From contig JAPLRD010000014.1 in NCBI GenBank assembly GCA_026399375.1, positions 1 to 39,663 on the forward strand: a stretch of 39,663 nucleotides of DNA, written 5' to 3'. The notes below the pieces were generated by a model. The model searched no databases and was not told the DNA's origin. It was given only the letters and a program-made list of their open reading frames with translations. This DNA comes from Pseudomonadota bacterium. Lineage in GTDB: Bacteria; Pseudomonadota; Gammaproteobacteria; Burkholderiales; SG8-39. This document shows, piece after piece, positions 38,485-39,663 of the stretch. Numbering within the stretch: the first letter of the stretch is position 1; every line of letters begins with the position of its first letter. Both the position numbers and the translations under genes were made by a program.

Positions 38485-38738
38485 TACCCGTCCCCAGATT
38501 TCAAGCTTGTTCTTGTTCTCCGGATCACGCCTCCGGTTCACGCCGAAGCATTATGGCGCAATGCCCGGTGCCGCGCGCGTCCCGGCGAGCTGACACGGCG
38601 TGACGTTGCGCCAGCGCGCAGACACGAACGCACGACCCCTGTGCGGTTCGGCATGCAGACGCACCAGGATAAAGCGCAACGCGAGCCGGATACGCGTCGA
38701 TTTTATCCAATTCATTGAAGTACAAAGAGGAAGCAATG

Positions 38739-38754
38739 TGGCACGCGATGTGCT
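38739..38754 (+). promoter_or_regulatory. Candidate sigma-54 promoter
   Basis: TGGCACgcgatgTGCT: GG and GC dinucleotides separated by 10 nt as in -24/-12 promoters; about 60 nt upstream of ATG 38814. Confidence 0.55.
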
Positions 38755-38813
38755 AAAGCATTTCACGTTAATTTCCGTAAACCCTTTTGCATGCCACACA
38801 ACCGGAGAGAACA

Positions 38814-39065
38814 ATGAAAAAATCGCTGGCCGTTTTGCTTGTGTCGACATTTCTTGCGGGTAGCGCGATGGCGCAAGCGCCCGCGGGGCAACAATCGTCG
38901 GGCGGCGCCGGTGCGGGCGGCGCGTCTGCCGCGGCTGCCGGCGGGATTACCGCAGGAATGATTGCCGCGGCCGTTGCCGTGGTGGCGGTCGCGGCCGCGG
39001 TATCGTCGTCCAGCGACAGCAATACCACAAGCACGCCTGCGACCGGCGGCACTGGAGGAACCTAA
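38814..39065 (+). CDS. Small secreted Gly/Ala/Ser/Thr-rich protein (83 aa)
   Basis: Signal peptide MKKSLAVLLVSTFLAGSAMAQ, then GGAGAGGASAAAAGG...VSSSSDSNTTSTPATGGTGGT; RBS ggagag. Confidence 0.75.
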   Translation: MKKSLAVLLVSTFLAGSAMAQAPAGQQSSGGAGAGGASAAAAGGITAGMIAAAVAVVAVAAAVSSSSDSNTTSTPATGGTGGT

Positions 39066-39191
39066 ACCATATTGGGCCGAAAGAAGCGTTGGCAGGTTTC
39101 ATCAGCCAACTCGCTGCCATTTGGCGGTATCCGGGATTCGATTGAATGGCCGACGAATCATGTACCGCCCGGCCACCTCAATTGTGCCAGC

Positions 39192-39663
39192 CTAGTCGGC
39201 TTTGATGCTGGCAGTCTTGATGATCCGGCCGAAAAACTCGTAGTCTTCCTTGATACGTTCGTTCAAGGCCTCGGGCGTGCTGCTCTCGGCTTTGAGCGCG
39301 ATGCGCGCCAGCGCTTCCCTGGTGTCGCTGCGCGCGAGGATTTCGGTCATCTTTTCGTTCAGCAGTTTGACAACCTGCGGCGGCATGCCGGCCGGCCCGA
39401 TGACGCCGAACCACAAACGCGCGTTGAAACCGGACAGGCCTGCCTCGGCCATGGTCGGCACGTTGGGGATCTCCGGCCAGCGCGTCGGCGTCGTCACCGA
39501 AAGCGGCCGCAGCTTGCCGGCCTGAACGTGCGGCAGGGCGGCCGGATCGAAGGTGAGCTGAAGCCGTCCCGCGAGCGTGTCGGTGATCGCCGCCGCACTT
39601 CCCTTGTACGGCACGTGCACGATGCTCACCCCGGCCAGGCTCTTGAACACTTCGCCGAACAGG
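39192..39663 (-). CDS. Bug-family (tripartite tricarboxylate transporter) substrate-binding protein, C-terminal part, truncated by window end
   Basis: 'VHVPYKGSAAAITDTLAGRLQLTFDPAALPHVQAGKLRPLSVTTPTRWPEIPNVPTMAEAGL...GVIGPAGMP'. Confidence 0.93.
   Translation of the reverse strand, partial: LFGEVFKSLAGVSIVHVPYKGSAAAITDTLAGRLQLTFDPAALPHVQAGKLRPLSVTTPTRWPEIPNVPTMAEAGLSGFNARLWFGVIGPAGMPPQVVKLLNEKMTEILARSDTREALARIALKAESSTPEALNERIKEDYEFFGRIIKTASIKAD

Overview
High-GC proteobacterial window, probably betaproteobacterial (Bug-family, TRAP and Liv transporters). The left end has the rlmJ 3' end, a CDF metal transporter, a PAS-GGDEF-EAL protein, a Gfo/Idh/MocA oxidoreductase, a 552-aa orphan protein and a TPP-dependent (acetolactate-synthase-like) enzyme. 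The most unusual part is 8.5-20.8 kb. There an ABC exporter and an uncharacterised nucleotidyltransferase (+ strand) converge on a minus-strand cassette: a 61-aa two-Cys peptide (candidate RiPP precursor), an S24/S26 peptidase that looks frameshifted, an HPr-kinase-like P-loop protein, a PqqD/RRE-like protein and a radical SAM/SPASM protein. Upstream on the same strand lie a 730-aa secreted protein, an O-antigen-ligase-like membrane protein, a tandem-FecR protein and a membrane protein overlapping a LysR regulator. I interpret this as a candidate peptide-modification and export system with no identified product. The next block (21.9-31.4 kb) is a catabolic locus: an AllFGH-like oxamate transcarbamylase, carbamate kinase and an amidohydrolase, divergent from a TRAP transporter, with a 23-bp perfect inverted repeat in the shared promoter region. 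The right end has a Liv transporter with an unusual LivM-LivG-LivF single-polypeptide fusion, an acyl-CoA dehydrogenase, small secreted proteins (one with a sigma-54-like promoter) and a partial Bug receptor. Two related intergenic inverted-repeat elements and one REP-like hairpin were found. No tRNA, rRNA or CRISPR was seen. All calls are by reading only; no database search was run.
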